A stretch of 64,000 nucleotides of DNA from assembly GCA_009767595.1 (NCBI GenBank), contig VSDK01018014.1, forward strand, positions 261,112 through 325,111. Reading direction: 5' to 3'. The notes under the pieces were generated by a model, which ran no database searches, had not been told where the DNA came from, and was given only the letters and a program-made list of their open reading frames with translations. This document shows positions 45,040 to 56,560 of the stretch, in pieces (position 1 is the first letter of the stretch; every line of letters begins with the position of its first letter). This DNA is from Symbiodinium kawagutii. Its lineage: Eukaryota; Sar; Dinophyceae; Suessiales; Symbiodiniaceae. A program made the translations under genes and the position numbers.

Positions 45040-45340
45040 ACTAACCACACCCACGCAACAACAACAACAAAGACACAAACAGCAAAAACAACAACAACAA
45101 AAACAACCATCAACAGAAAAAGAACAACAAACAACAAACAACCATCAACAGAAAAGGAACAACAAACAACGTACAACAAACAATGAACAACAAATAACTT
45201 TCAACGAACACCAAACAACAAACAACAAACAACCAAACAACAATCGAGCAACAACCAACAACCAAGCAACAACCAAGCATCAGCCAACAACCAGCCAAAC
45301 GACAACCAACAGCCAGCCACCACTTCAAAGACTACGGCAG
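45040..45340. repeat. CAA-rich low-complexity tract
   Basis: AACAACAAACAACC words dominate; produces a Gln/Asn/Thr-rich plus ORF (44759-45511) of doubtful reality. Confidence 0.8.
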
Positions 45341-45359
45341 CACAACAACCGCAACAACC

Positions 45360-45752
45360 TCAATACAAGAAATCACAGCAATCAGAATGCAACAGCCAAT
45401 GCCGGGTTTGGCTTGTCATTCCGTCCCTGGGTTGCTGCCGCTGCCCTTTTCTCTTGGTTTGCGGCGACTTTGGACGCGGATCCACTACGGAGTTGGAGTG
45501 CAAAGTTTTAGCACTCAGTGACACGACATTGGTTTTGACTCTACAAAGTGAGAGCAGGTGTTTCTGGATCCACAAGACTCTAGCACATCCCAAGTTCGGC
45601 AAATTGGAACCAAAGCCCCCGTTGCTTTTTTGTGCTTTTGAATGTTCCTCCAGCCAGACTGGACAGTTAGTAAGGGAACGATATTGGTTGGTGTTACGCG
45701 TCCATACTTCATCTCCCCCAGACATGCCAGCAGTGATTGGCTGGTAAAGCAA
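45360..45752 (-). CDS. Hypothetical ORF on either strand
   Basis: A 130-codon minus ORF (SGGDEVWTRNTNQYRSL, SVVDPRPKSPQTKRKGQRQQ) overlaps a 97-codon plus ORF (TELECKVLALSDTTLVLTLQ, FGKLEPKPPLLFCAFECS). One of them is probably an exon or gene relic; sequence alone does not decide. Confidence 0.3.
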   Translation of the reverse strand: MLYQPITAGMSGGDEVWTRNTNQYRSLTNCPVWLEEHSKAQKSNGGFGSNLPNLGCARVLWIQKHLLSLCRVKTNVVSLSAKTLHSNSVVDPRPKSPQTKRKGQRQQPRDGMTSQTRHWLLHSDCCDFLY

Positions 45753-45999
45753 CCAGAATCAATCCATAGTGCTCATTATGGTAGATCCCCCGATATTTGA
45801 TGGTAGATCCCCAGCTACGGATAAACAAATACTGGGTACTGTAGTGGTTCATTAAACATCCACCATCATCATCCAGATGGTCATGGCAGTGAGTTTGGGC
45901 ACACCATGTGGATCCCTAGCTATGGACTGCCTCTACCATCGATGATTCCCAGTTCATGGCGCGACCTCTACAATGGTACATCCACATTCACAAACGTCC

Positions 46000-46810
46000 C
46001 ATGTTAAACGGTAAATCACAAGCTATTTTTAGTTATTATGAAATTGCCTTATTAATAGCTGGATGTACCATTACCAACCATCAACCGATATTGCTGGCTA
46101 TCATCCATTTTTATCTATATACTGTACTGCTATTAATCATCATTAACCATTGTTCACGACCATTACCTATTGTCAACCATCATTAATCATCATTACTTCA
46201 TTACCCGTTATTGGCAGTCATTAATTAACTATCATTACTAATCATTGCCCATCATTAATCATCATTTATCAAGCATTGTTAACCATCATTCCCCACTGTT
46301 CACCCCAAAATACAGTTCATAACTATTAATCGTCATTACATATCATTAATCATGAATTACCATCATTACTACCACCAGCCAAGCTTAACACCCCAAAAAT
46401 AACTACCACTGTCCCATTGTTAACCATCTATTACCAGGTTAACAGCTGGATCTCCACCCCAAAAAACGCCGCCAAAGAGCCAGCCATTCTCCACTGCTCA
46501 CTCGTTTCGGTTCCCGGTCTCACCGATCTGACGCGGCGATTTCGCCGCGGTTCCCGGTGAAACTGGGCACCCATACAGTGGTTAATAATAATGGTAAAAC
46601 ATAGAGATGAATACCTAACAATAATGATGAAGAACTACTAGTTGGTGGTTTCTATGGTGGTTTCTGTGGTGGTTTCTAGGGGATTATACAGTAATGGGAA
46701 ATCGTAGGGAAACCAAGGGATTTTCTGGGGATAACTATGGATAACACTGGTTTTCTGAGGAATTATAGGGGTTATAAAATGGAGGATAATAACCAACAAG
46801 AATGGGTAAA
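46000..46810. other. Gene-free repeat DNA
   Basis: ATTAACCATCATTA-like degenerate repeats (46070-46440), then GGTGGTTTCTAGGGG and TAACCAACAATAATGG words also found at 54775-54855, suggesting a third dispersed family. No ORF worth naming. Confidence 0.5.
46532..46549. repeat. GC-rich hairpin between two direct repeats
   Basis: CGCGGCGA, TT, TCGCCGCG perfect 8-bp stem, bracketed by two copies of CGGTTCCCGGT (46508 and 46548). Stands out from its AT-rich surroundings. Confidence 0.6.
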
Positions 46811-46825
46811 TAACTACTAGCTGAT

Positions 46826-47015
46826 GGTTTTTCAAGCCAAAGGGGTACCCAAAAATGGTTGGTTCATCAATGCCTAGCGATGATCAGCAAGGGATACTAA
46901 CAACGAGATAAGAACCCAGAATAGGGGATACAGTATACCAACTATAATGGTTGGTTTATTATAAAAATGATTATGAATGGATGATTTGGGGGGTACCCTG
47001 TTTTGAGAAACACCC
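46826..47015 (+). mobile_element. Family B element, expanded interior
   Basis: GGTTTTTCAAGCCAAAGG ... CCCTGTTTTGAGAAACACC, about 190 bp. The extra ~80 bases in the middle suggest a nested insertion or two overlapping copies. Confidence 0.55.
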
Positions 47016-48254
47016 CAGATGGTTGAGATTGATTGGTTTTACATGCATCATTTCACTATGGATACTCTCTGTTAACAAAACTGACTGGAAGCCAGGATGA
47101 TTCGCAAGCTAGAGCAGCGATTGTGGATTATCTTTATATCACTAGATTGCCACAGGGTATATCTACCAAAAGTCATCGTCATAAAGGTACCATATACCAA
47201 CACAACAACCGGGGGCCCTGCTTATACATGATCACAATTTGCTTGGACAACAAAATTTTGCTGGTATATCTTTGTGAATCATGATTATATACAATACTTC
47301 CCTGATACTTTGGGTAGCTAAGTTCAAATCTCAACATAGCAGGTCCATATTGTGTGATGACTTTTGTGAGCCGTGCATATGCTTTGACACTTCCAGGAAA
47401 AGTGAAACTTTTTGTGAAAATAGGGGTGGCAACGGTGGCAGCATGGGATTTGAGTCTAATCCCGGGCCCTGGTAACATGAAGCCCCTGTTGGCCTCTGAA
47501 CATGTATGGATCCACGACGAAACGAAGGGATTCTGAGCAGTAATATGATGGACTAACCACTACCTCGCGCACAACTTTGTGGATTTTGATAGAGTTGGCT
47601 CCATCACCAAGTATTTGCTGCAGCTGGATAAGCCCAAGCTGCATAGTCTGTCACCTGGCAGTTAGAGTTGCATTTTGCAATGAGATAGCACGACTGGCTG
47701 ATTTGATCACATGGGTGCTTTCAACACGGTTCCCAAATGGTAGGTCAAAGTATGGTTGTCAAGCCACATGTTTCTTGAAAACACATGAAAGCACCTCTTA
47801 TCATCTGATAAGTGGTCCAAAACATAAGATGATAAGGCCACTATCAAAGACTTGTGGCTTATAGTGGCTTTCTTCTTATGAACTATCCTAAACTTCCAAG
47901 TCTAAAACAGGGAAAACCCTACCTGAGAATATCTGAGTGGTTCCACAGCTTCACCAGCGAGTCGAACTGCGGCTTTGAAGCAACGGCTTTTGTCACCCAG
48001 CGGAACCAAGCAACGACGATCATCTACTCAAATTGACTTATATCATACTCATCATGAAACTAACCAAGCTTGCGAAGCAACGTGAAAGAACATGTGGAGG
48101 CCAAAACACGCAAGGATGAATAACTACCCAGAAACAGTTGCAATCAATAAACAAATATAATCACCATCATTACAACAATCATAAACTACCCAGCACCCAA
48201 CTGTGCCTGGGATTAGCCAACCACAGCAACCTTCAACACCGAGGCTGCGGCAAC

Positions 48255-48305
48255 CTCTGCATAGAGCGGTGACAGCGGTGCCGGGTACGACAACATCACA
48301 AAGCC
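48255..48305 (-). CDS. Probable short exon, unknown gene
   Basis: 51 nt, 17 codons, phase 0 both ends: TTCCAG|GGC ... GAG|GTTGCC (GT donor). GFVMLSYPAPLSPLYAE. Not recognised. Confidence 0.4.
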
Positions 48306-48504
48306 CTGGAAGCCAACCCGTGGTGACCCCCGACTCACCACCTTTGGGGTCGAATCCGTGCATCTTGACCAGTAGGTGTTTTGATTGAAGGGATTGGTGA
48401 ATGAGAATGTCTTGACCATGAACAATCCTTGAAGGTTTGGTTTGTTGTTGATTCATAGGGGTTGCGTGATGGTCGTCGCTCGTGGTTAGAAAGCATGATG
48501 GTGG

Positions 48505-48566
48505 ATTAATGCTATGTTGGTGGTGGTGTTGGTGGTGGTGGTGGTGGTCGTGGTGGTGGCGGTGGT
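48505..48566. repeat. (GGT)n microsatellite
   Basis: GGTGGTGGTGGTGG with a few variants. Confidence 0.8.
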
Positions 48567-49861
48567 CCATGACACATCATGGCTTTCTTGTCCATGACGC
48601 CTCTGGTACTGAAGCTGATGACAGAAATCAGGATAGCACAAAATGATGCTACTTAACATATCGTGATGTCCGTCAGGTTTTCCGAGCTCGGAGCATTCAG
48701 AACAATTCTAATCCTGGCATCCAACGGGGGTACGTTGCCCCTTGCAGCCTAATGCATCTAGTGGAAAACCTGGGCTTGTGTCAGCCCTATCAGGAAGCCA
48801 GCTAGCATTATGAACTTAGACCTGAGCACGGCGCCAAGCGGTCCGTTCCCTGCTACAAATAATGGAAGCGGCGAAAAAGGGCCTTAGAATGCCTTAGAGG
48901 TACCACCATGCATGGTGGCAACCCTGCATCATAGCTACAAGCATCAACCAACCGTGGAGGCTGCTAGCCCGAAGAAATCCAAGAAATCCAAGATCCATAG
49001 TACATTGATCAAAGGTTTATCCATGAATACCTAACTATGATACTATGACTAGTATACTGGATGATTTAATTTCAAAACAATATAAATATAGTGTGTGTAC
49101 GTACAACGATTATTGAAATCAAGTGCCATTGTATACCGCTCCACATCCATGAACTTATGGGTGTCAACAATGATTAAATACCCAGCTACAATGCCTAAAA
49201 TCTATCAAATGATGGTTTCAAGATTCAAGGTCCTTCTTAATAGCGATAAATATCGATATCTAAACTGCATTACCTACTGCATGAAGAATTCCCTTGATTA
49301 ATGTTGAACGGCTCAATGGATTTCAATGGCTATATGGATTTGTCCAAAAATGGTGTGCTCCCACAACGGGTACCACCCCGGCTATGGACGAAACCATACA
49401 AAGTGCAAAGCACTTGGCTGATGGCGCTGATTTTTGTGAGTAGTGCCCAAGCAACCAACGAATTGATAGTGATATGCATTGATACCGCTTCATTATCGGT
49501 CATATGCATGGTGAATATTGGTTCATGACCTTGCACGGTTACTGATCGTTCTTCATCACATTCACAGACTAGTAATTTACCAGGGATATTAAGTAATTAA
49601 CCGTATGCATGCTTCACAGTGGTTCTGAGGCATGGTTCTCCATGATTGGTTCATAGTTCATTGGTAGGAACCGATGAACGGCTGACAGCTACTCCACAAA
49701 ATCATCATTTGCACCTGTCGATCTCATCATGATCATCAACATCAGTATCACCATCATCTTTGTTGGGGGATACACGGACCATGAACAAACCAGTATGATT
49801 GCTGATAGTTTTGGGGGATACAGGGACCATGACTCTACACCAGCAGTTGGGAAGTTCATAT

Positions 49862-49965
49862 GGTGGTTTCTCAAAATAGGGGTACCACCAAATCATCTAG
49901 CTATGAATAATTTATAGTAATAAACCAACCATAACTTGGGGGTCCCATTTTTTTTGAGAAATCCC
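49862..49965 (+). mobile_element. Family B element
   Basis: GGTGGTTTCTCAAAATAGGG ... TTTTTTGAGAAATCCC, interior GTACCACCAAATCATCTA. Flanks ATAT and ATAG. Confidence 0.7.
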
Positions 49966-49974
49966 ATAGTTCCC

Positions 49975-50056
49975 CATCATTAGCCAGCTCGTTTTCCCTA
50001 ATGTTTGGTTATTATAAGCCATGAAATTGATGCTTAACTGCTTGACCCAGCTCGCC
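49975..50056 (+). mobile_element. Family A element, partial
   Basis: Ends TGCTTGACCCAGCTCGCC with a shortened interior (TTTTCCCTAATGTTTGG). Directly follows a family B element. Confidence 0.5.
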
Positions 50057-50098
50057 ATATGGATGTGGGGAGTACCCCCATGAACTGCTCGCCAGGGC

Positions 50099-50242
50099 CT
50101 CAGAGGTCCTCCCAAAGACCGCCATGGGACGTCCATCATCGGCAAACTCAGCGCGTCCGGACCACCGAGCCGCTCCCAGAACCGTTCGTTGAGGTGGGGC
50201 CCCGGGGGAGCAGAAAAATCATCAAGTTCAAGCCCAACTGCG
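50099..50242 (-). CDS. Probable exon, unknown gene
   Basis: 144 nt: TTGAG|C GCA GTT ... CTGAG|GCCCTGG (GC donor). GLELDDFSAPPGPHLNERFW, GGPDALSLPMMDVPWRSLGG. Only this minus frame is open across the GC-rich block apart from one plus-strand shadow. Adjacent to a partial family A element. Confidence 0.55.
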
Positions 50243-50307
50243 CTCAATAGAAGGTAACTACAGTGGTTTATAGAGTTATAGTAGTTATAGTCATATGCTT
50301 GTTTCTT

Positions 50308-50404
50308 GTTTCTCAAGTCATGGGAGACCCCAAGTTATGGTTGGTCTATTGCTATAAATGGTGAACTGGATGGTTTGGCGGTACCCCTATTTAGAGAAAC
50401 GGCC
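50308..50404 (+). mobile_element. Family B element
   Basis: GTTTCTCAAGTCATGGG ... CCCCTATTTAGAGAAACGGCC, interior GACCCCAAGTTATGG and GGTTTGGCGGTACC. Confidence 0.65.
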
Positions 50405-50801
50405 TGGGCTGCACTCTGGAAACTCCTGAACCAATCATTTCTTGAAATGGATGCACTCAGCTGAGCTTCAAAACTGTAGCTCTGATTTGTTTCCTCAGAA
50501 ACCACCGTTGTTACAGGCTACACCGCAGCTTCATAGTACACATCTGACCCCACCTGTAGGAAACACTTGCCCGGTCACACCACCCATCAACTCATGCCCA
50601 CGGTGAGTCAAAACTGCCTCCCTGGTCATCCACAACAGTTGCTTCCCGTGGGTCATGATCCCTCGGATACCCACGATTCATATGCCCAGCAAAGTTAAGC
50701 ACTACAATGATCAAGCACCACGATTGCCATTTTTGGACATTCATCAGCAAATTGGCCATTGACAATGCGCAACGATGCGCGCATCAGCGAGGCCGTGAAA
50801 C

Positions 50802-50885
50802 CATAGGCACCACGGCACCGCGGATCTGCAGCCAGGCGTCTGCGGGAATGACCACATGCCGACCATTAGGAGTTGCACATGAAAT
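50802..50885 (-). CDS. Probable exon, unknown gene
   Basis: 84 nt, 28 codons, phase 0 both ends: CGTCAG|ATT ... ATG|GTTTCA. ISCATPNGRHVVIPADAWLQ, then IRGAVVPM. GT donor. Codon usage is like the TNPO3 exons. No family recognised. Confidence 0.55.
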
Positions 50886-50970
50886 CTGACGGCTCATGGA
50901 GAACCTGAGAATGGCGTGGGATCTGCTGGTGGGTAGCAACAGGGGAGCACTAGGCCAGTGGTTGGTTTAT

Positions 50971-51082
50971 GGCTATGAGTCAATATTAACCAACCAACTA
51001 ATGGAGGATTTACCAACAATAGTAAGGGAAAACAATGGCTAATGATGAGGGAACCAGGGGCACAGGGTTTTGACCCACTGCC
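50971..51082 (-). mobile_element. Family A element
   Basis: GGCTATGAGTCAATATT ... TTTTGACCCACTGCC, flanked by TTAT (967-970 and 1083-1086 of the same kb). Full length. Confidence 0.8.
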
Positions 51083-52349
51083 TTATCAGAGATGGACATG
51101 AACAGGAACAAAACATGCCATGAGGAATGAGGAATGACCAACAAGAATGAGGAATGAGAATAAAAACCGACAAGAATGAAATGCTCAGGATGAGGAATGA
51201 CCAACAATAAGCAACAGGAGGATCTCGTGGTGAAGCAAATGCTCAACTAACAGTTGATAAGCTTGATAATCATACTTGATCATAATGCATTGCGCTGGAC
51301 GAGAGATCGAGCTGTTCACAAACCTCCCCAATATGTGTTGGTGAATCAACATCTATTGAAACTATTTTGGTGGCTCAAACGTATCATGCGGATCTAGCCA
51401 AGATAGCCAAGATTTGGAGATAGTTGGGCTGACCACCATGCAGGTGTTGGTATATTTTGACAGTCCAGGAATCAGCATTGTAGATTCACAACATCTGAGT
51501 GGTCTGCAGGCATATATAGACAGAAACAATACCGTTCAGTTATGGTGGTGCATGTTGCCCTATGCTTCCAGTTACCAGCCAATAGTAGGTATAACCAACC
51601 CCAGTTGCAACTGGTAGAAACTAGATCTGGTTACCAGCCCCAATTCACCAGGAGGTTCAACGGAGCGTGCATTGTCCAGGGCCACCTTGGCTTACCGAGA
51701 AACCAACCAGCCCTAGGAGAGGCACTACCAAAGTAGCATGCGGAAACACCCAATAGCGGAGCCCAAATGAACACATAAACATCCTTCCTCCAAGAATCAA
51801 ACACATAATTAAACATACATAACCATGAATGACCATGAAATATCCATAAAGAACCGTTATCAACTTGTAGTAACCTATGTATGATAGTTGAAAACTAGAG
51901 AGTATTTATCCTTAGTTCACCATCAACAAGATCCCTGCTGTTGACCTTTGAATCTCTACAGATCTGAAGCGTTCAGCTCTGGAGTTGGCGTGTTACCGCT
52001 TGAGTGGTTAGATCCTGGATGCGTGGTGAGTTCTACTGGTACTCTCCGTAGTCACTTAGGTTGACCAACAGAGAAAAATCATCGTAGAACCCCGCCTCGA
52101 TCAGCCCTCCAGGGCACACTGCTGGTTCTACCAACAATCAGCATCATGATCCACCAGGAAGCAGTGAAGTAGCGCGGGATTCGCACCACAACAACCCCAG
52201 CTTTCTTTCAACGGTTTCCCTGTGATAAACGAAACTGGTTCCACTAAAAATTGCCATTTTCAATAGATAAAACCCTAAAAATCAACATTTTCAATGGGTA
52301 AAGCTCATTTTCAATGGGTAAAGCAGCTAAAACCAGCCAATGAATGCCA
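51083..52349. other. No convincing gene
   Basis: Contains GAATGAGGAATGACC short repeats (51120-51205), then unremarkable AT-leaning DNA. Small ORFs at 51410-51740 lack splice-consistent ends. Confidence 0.4.
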
Positions 52350-52555
52350 TGAATGGCGCATTTTCCACGCAACGTAAGGGACTCCCAGCTGGGAGCCCTT
52401 GGGTTTCGCGTCGTTGCCACTGCCAGGGAGCCCGCGACTCGACGACAAGGACTTCCTGGTATCGCTGAAGGGGCTCTGGGCGCCCTGTGGAGAACTGACG
52501 GTTCCCAAGCTGGTGCCTGGAGCCGTTGCCAGTGATGCAGCTTCTACGAAGAAAA
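52350..52555. other. GC-rich block, probable exon, strand uncertain
   Basis: About 200 bases at ~60% GC between AT-rich repeats. Minus reads TAPGTSLGTVSSPQGAQSPF; plus reads LDDKDFLVSLKGLWAPCGEL and stays open to 52590. Splice signals exist on both strands. Confidence 0.35.
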
Positions 52556-52589
52556 AAATGTGTGAGTACAATTTTTGTATTGTTGTGTG

Positions 52590-53160
52590 AGTAAAGAAAC
52601 ATCAATCATATGAATTTGTAGTTTGAGTAAATGAATATACATTGTATATGTAGACAAGTTAATTGAGTATATATATTTATGTCGACAAAGATAAATGAAT
52701 AATATTAATATCATATGAGTATAAATTAATGTAAATTATAAGCTAGTCAGTTTCTCAAATATGTACGTAGATACTCAAATAATGTAGCGATCTACGTGGA
52801 TCGCGAGAGGCCTCGGCACCATTTGGTCATGAAGTGATTTGCTTCTGGGACAACAACTAGATTGAAATAAGATGAGAAATCAATAAATGAATAGAAAATA
52901 GATAAATAAAGAAATAAATATAGCATAAATACATAAATGTATCTACAGTATTATAACATTTCTAGATAGAAAAATATCATTGTGTACCTTCATATATCAT
53001 TATGTAAGTATATTCATACATCATTCTGTAAATATCATCATATATCATTATAGATCTATTTGAATCTATTTGATATGCATCTAATCTGGAGTTAAAATTA
53101 GCAACCCTGGCAGCTTCCTTTCAATCTCAAAGCTTGGTTGGTTACAAAATCTGATTGTAA
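52590..53160. other. AT-rich, gene-free
   Basis: ATAAATGAATA and ATATCATTATG-like repeats throughout; no open coding block. Confidence 0.6.
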
Positions 53161-53223
53161 TTCCTGCAGTCTGTGAACCAGTCAGTACCTGGTAGTCTCA
53201 TCCCATGGTTCAGCGGTCACCAG

Positions 53224-53490
53224 TTACGCTATGAGCGGAATTCTCCTTCCCTCAAAATAACTTCTAAAATCAAGCAAACTGTTTGGTGGTTTAACATGTC
53301 TATGTAACTCTTCTCTCAAAATTGTTGGGTGCTTCAACCAATCATACCTGTTGTGTGGACGGTCAAAAGAGTCAGAATCCAACGACAGGATGTAGTGCTG
53401 GCTTTCCACGGAATTCTCCCCGCAAGCTTTTGAGCACTGAATCAAAGACTCTGCATGAATGAATCTGATATGGCGAGCTGGGTCAAGCAC
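53224..53490 (-). CDS. Hypothetical ORF, 88 codons
   Basis: Minus frame: SVESQHYILSLDSDSFDRPH, WLKHPTILREELHRHV. Composition is protein-like and the stop is followed by AT-rich DNA. The start Met overlaps a family A element, so the real 5' end must lie inside. Not recognised. Confidence 0.3.
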   Translation of the reverse strand: MLDPARHIRFIHAESLIQCSKACGENSVESQHYILSLDSDSFDRPHNRYDWLKHPTILREELHRHVKPPNSLLDFRSYFEGRRIPLIA

Positions 53491-53590
53491 TTAACCAACC
53501 AACTAATGGAGGATTTACCAACAAAACTATAGGGAAAACAATGGTTAATGATGAGGGAACCAGGGGTACAGGGTGAACTGACCGACTGCC
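53472..53590 (-). mobile_element. Family A element
   Basis: GGCGAGCTGGGTCAAGC ... CGACTGCC, flanked by ATAT (468-471 and 591-594). Interior closely matches the 50971 copy. Confidence 0.75.
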
Positions 53591-53855
53591 ATATGGATGC
53601 TGGTGAATGCTGTTCCAGCGCTAGAAAAAAGCTACTGGCAAATCCACACCTGATATGATCTGGATCACGAAGAAATACTACAACTGATTGGTTTCCAGAT
53701 CAAGGTATGGTCTGACAATGACCATCGATCAGTGTCTTCGGTAGGAAAGACCCTAGGGAAGTCTGGCTGCCTTGCTACCCTGGTCACATCTCAAGAACCA
53801 AGAAGAGCCATGATGTGATGTGATTGGGATGCAAGTATCTACCATCACAGCATTT

Positions 53856-53923
53856 GAGAGGTTCCAGGAAGTTCCAAGAAGAGCCACCTACCATATACTT
53901 CCTGGAACTTCCTGGAACCTCTC
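53856..53923. repeat. Perfect 20-bp hairpin
   Basis: GAGAGGTTCCAGGAAGTTCC (53856-53875) pairs without mismatch with 53904-53923; loop 28 nt. In AT-leaning DNA near a hypothetical ORF. Could be a foldback transposon end or a structured RNA. Confidence 0.75.
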
Positions 53924-54858
53924 ATTTTTTGCGCATACTTTCGGATCATCAGAGCTTCCCAACGATGGGATAATAGACATGACTCACTGTGGTGTGACGA
54001 AAACCTTGGAGAATCGGAGCGTCAACCAGTTCACAGAACAAAATCATCAACGATTAAGAAAAATGAGTAACAATCAACAACAAGGCAATATACCAAGATA
54101 TAGTTTCTACATATTGTTGGATTTACCATGATTTACATACATACATAAATATAATGTATAATTATATGTACAGTGTACAGTTACTATACACAAGAAATTA
54201 AATATGATAATTACACACTACAAGTAACCTCCAAGTACCCTTCATACACCAAAAACAACCGTTGGATGTTTGGCAACACACAGTTGTCACCACGCCCTGT
54301 GGTTTCGGCCATGGTGCCAGAACCCTTGGACTTTAAAGATCCTTGGGATGGCAGCGCCGCCAGGGTTCCCATGCGGAAGTTGGTGATGTAGCGACTGTTC
54401 TGGTTTATGATGGCTTACGGTGGTTTATGCTGCTTTACAGTGGTGTATGGTGGTTTATGGTGGTTTATGATGATCAATAATGGTTATATCAAGATGGTTA
54501 ATGATGGTTAATTAATGAGTGTGATGCTTGGTGCATTGCCAGAACCTTTGGCCGTTGAAAGCGCCGACCAGATTGTTGTGCCTCAGTCTCCTCGTAGCCA
54601 GAGCTGTACTGAATGGTGAATGTTCGAATACCCATGTGATGGTTGAGTCGCGCCGAATTGTGACCATCTCCAGGTAAAAGGCGAAACTCTACATGCTGCG
54701 CTGCACTGACAGGTGCAATCTTCCGATTGTGCTCAATGGCTTCTTCCGGTGTTGATTCATTCGGAATACCAGTGGTTTCTAGGGGAGTATAACGATTCTC
54801 AATAGGGATGATAATAACGTGTAATAACCAACAATAATGGTAAAACAGCTACTATATG

Positions 54859-54970
54859 GTGGTTTCTCTAGTCATAGGGTTAGCCTAAATCATTCAAGTC
54901 ATTAACATCATCAACCATTTATAACAATAACCCAACCATCTAAGGGGTACCCCCATTTTGAGAAAGCACC
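54859..54970 (+). mobile_element. Family B element with ATAT duplication
   Basis: GGTGGTTTCTCTAGTCATAG ... CATTTTGAGAAAGCACC, bounded by ATAT on each side (855-858 and 971-974 of 54 kb). Confidence 0.8.
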
Positions 54971-55804
54971 ATATGACACATTATCAGGATTGAGATGATC
55001 CCCCTAAGTTGAATAAATATGTATCATAAACCACATGATGGGACATGATGAGGCCTTGACAGTATCTCAACCTACAATATATGGGGACACGGACCATATG
55101 CACAAGTCTTCAGTCTGATCGGAATCCTTGACTTGCCTGGTTGCTACGATCATTCTCCCCCGATCGTTATCCATGTCAGTCATTGCTTGGGGCTTCATAC
55201 TCTAGTCGATAGTCGCGTCAATTGGTCAGGTAATCAGAAACCAATGGTTGCTCAAGTGACCCTGGTTACGCTACTGTAAGTACGTGTAAGCCCAAGAATG
55301 CGACAGTTGGAGAACCAAACAACACATGATAGATGTTGATTAGAGGTGGATGTCCCCACAAGTCTATACTGCAATGACTTCCAATGCCCCCCAACTCATT
55401 TGCTCTCACAAGTGATCACGGTGATCCATCTCCGACCAAAAGAATCCAGGATGAGCCTTGTGCGAAAGTCAGAGAACTTGACCGCCACAATCAATTTCAT
55501 TGGTATCACAATGAGTGTCAAAAATGGTTTGTTGTTTTTCATCGGTCGACTAGCACTTTGGTAGGAAATTGATTATTATGTATCACTGTATCACCAACAA
55601 CTCTTTCCTCCTCAAATGCTTCTGATCGAACATTGGCATAATGGCGAAGCAATTGTGATACCCCCAGAAGGGTTATCTATCCCTACAAATTTAGCATGGC
55701 CACAACGTTTGAAGTAATAGAATAGAACTAGTCATGATACATGATACCTACAGTATACACTCTTTTTTTAAGAAAAATCTGATACATTCTAAACGCCTCA
55801 GATC

Positions 55805-55990
55805 GCCTCAGCAACCAACCAACGGTGGTGACTCCACGTAGTTCAACCTTCCCACCGGTCCCCCCACGGCTTGCCACAGCGGCGTCCCAGCGCGGGGGCA
55901 GACTGCGGTCGCGCCAGGGCTGGCCGCGCATCCCGCGGCTCCGGTCCAACAGCGCTGACCGGACGCTCCAGAGGCCTGGCTGATGGGAGG
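55805..55990 (-). other. GC-rich block, probable exon
   Basis: The most GC-rich stretch in the right half. Two minus frames are open (VRSALLDRSRGMRGQPWRDR and CAASPGATAVCPRAGTPLWQ). CCAG acceptor at its 5' side. Function not recognised. Confidence 0.35.
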
Positions 55991-56090
55991 CCACAAGTAC
56001 CAACCAACTAATGGTGAACTCGCTGGCTATAATGGCTAATAATAGGGATAACAACTAGCAACTATAGGGGATACATACCAACTACTATAT

Positions 56091-56187
56091 GGCTATGGGT
56101 CAAGCAGTTTAACCAACCAACTAATGGGGGATAATCACCAACAATAACAGGGAAAACAATGGTTTATGATGGGGAACCAGTGGTACT
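56091..56187 (-). mobile_element. Family A element, 3'-truncated
   Basis: GGCTATGGGTCAAGCAG, AACCAACCAACTAATGGG, AACAGGGAAAACAATGG; homology stops at GGTACTT and the second terminal repeat is absent. Confidence 0.65.
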
Positions 56188-56335
56188 TGTCATCTTAGCA
56201 AGGAACACATCTTCGTTTTAGTTGGGCCTCACCTGGAGTTCGCAGATCATAAGTTCATGGCCAGGAAACGAGTGTATCAATGAGAACTGATCAAGACATT
56301 TGGCACCAGAAGCAGGGAAGACATCTGGGAACATT

Positions 56336-56560
56336 TTATGGCAATCCTACAACAACTCTGCCACGAAGTAGTTCATTGATCTTGGCTTCACCCTCTGAGT
56401 AGTGGTAGATCCAGCTTAAACCACCATCAGTTGCTCGCCGCTGCAGATTTCGCACCAAATCGTTTCGGGGCTTTAGCTTCAAAATATACCATGACTTGTC
56501 AGCTGAGAGCCGCTTTAGGGTGAGAACTGCGCCTGGCTTGTCCCGGTGGATGCCAAACAC
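56336..56560 (-). CDS. Hypothetical ORF, possibly a degraded exon or gene piece
   Basis: 74 codons, protein-like: PGAVLTLKRLSADKSWYILK, LQRRATDGGLSWIYHYSEGE. Overlapping it (56515-56808) both a minus frame and a plus frame (TIAYTVAGRNQSVMVGLPGG) are also open with good codon choice, so the true strand is unsettled. No family recognised. Confidence 0.35.
   Translation of the reverse strand: MFGIHRDKPGAVLTLKRLSADKSWYILKLKPRNDLVRNLQRRATDGGLSWIYHYSEGEAKINELLRGRVVVGLP

Noticed and set aside
44759..45511. 250-codon plus ORF rich in Gln, Asn and Thr
   Set aside because: Most of it is the CAA-rich tract; the non-repetitive ends show no recognisable domain or splice-consistent boundaries. Not listed as a gene.
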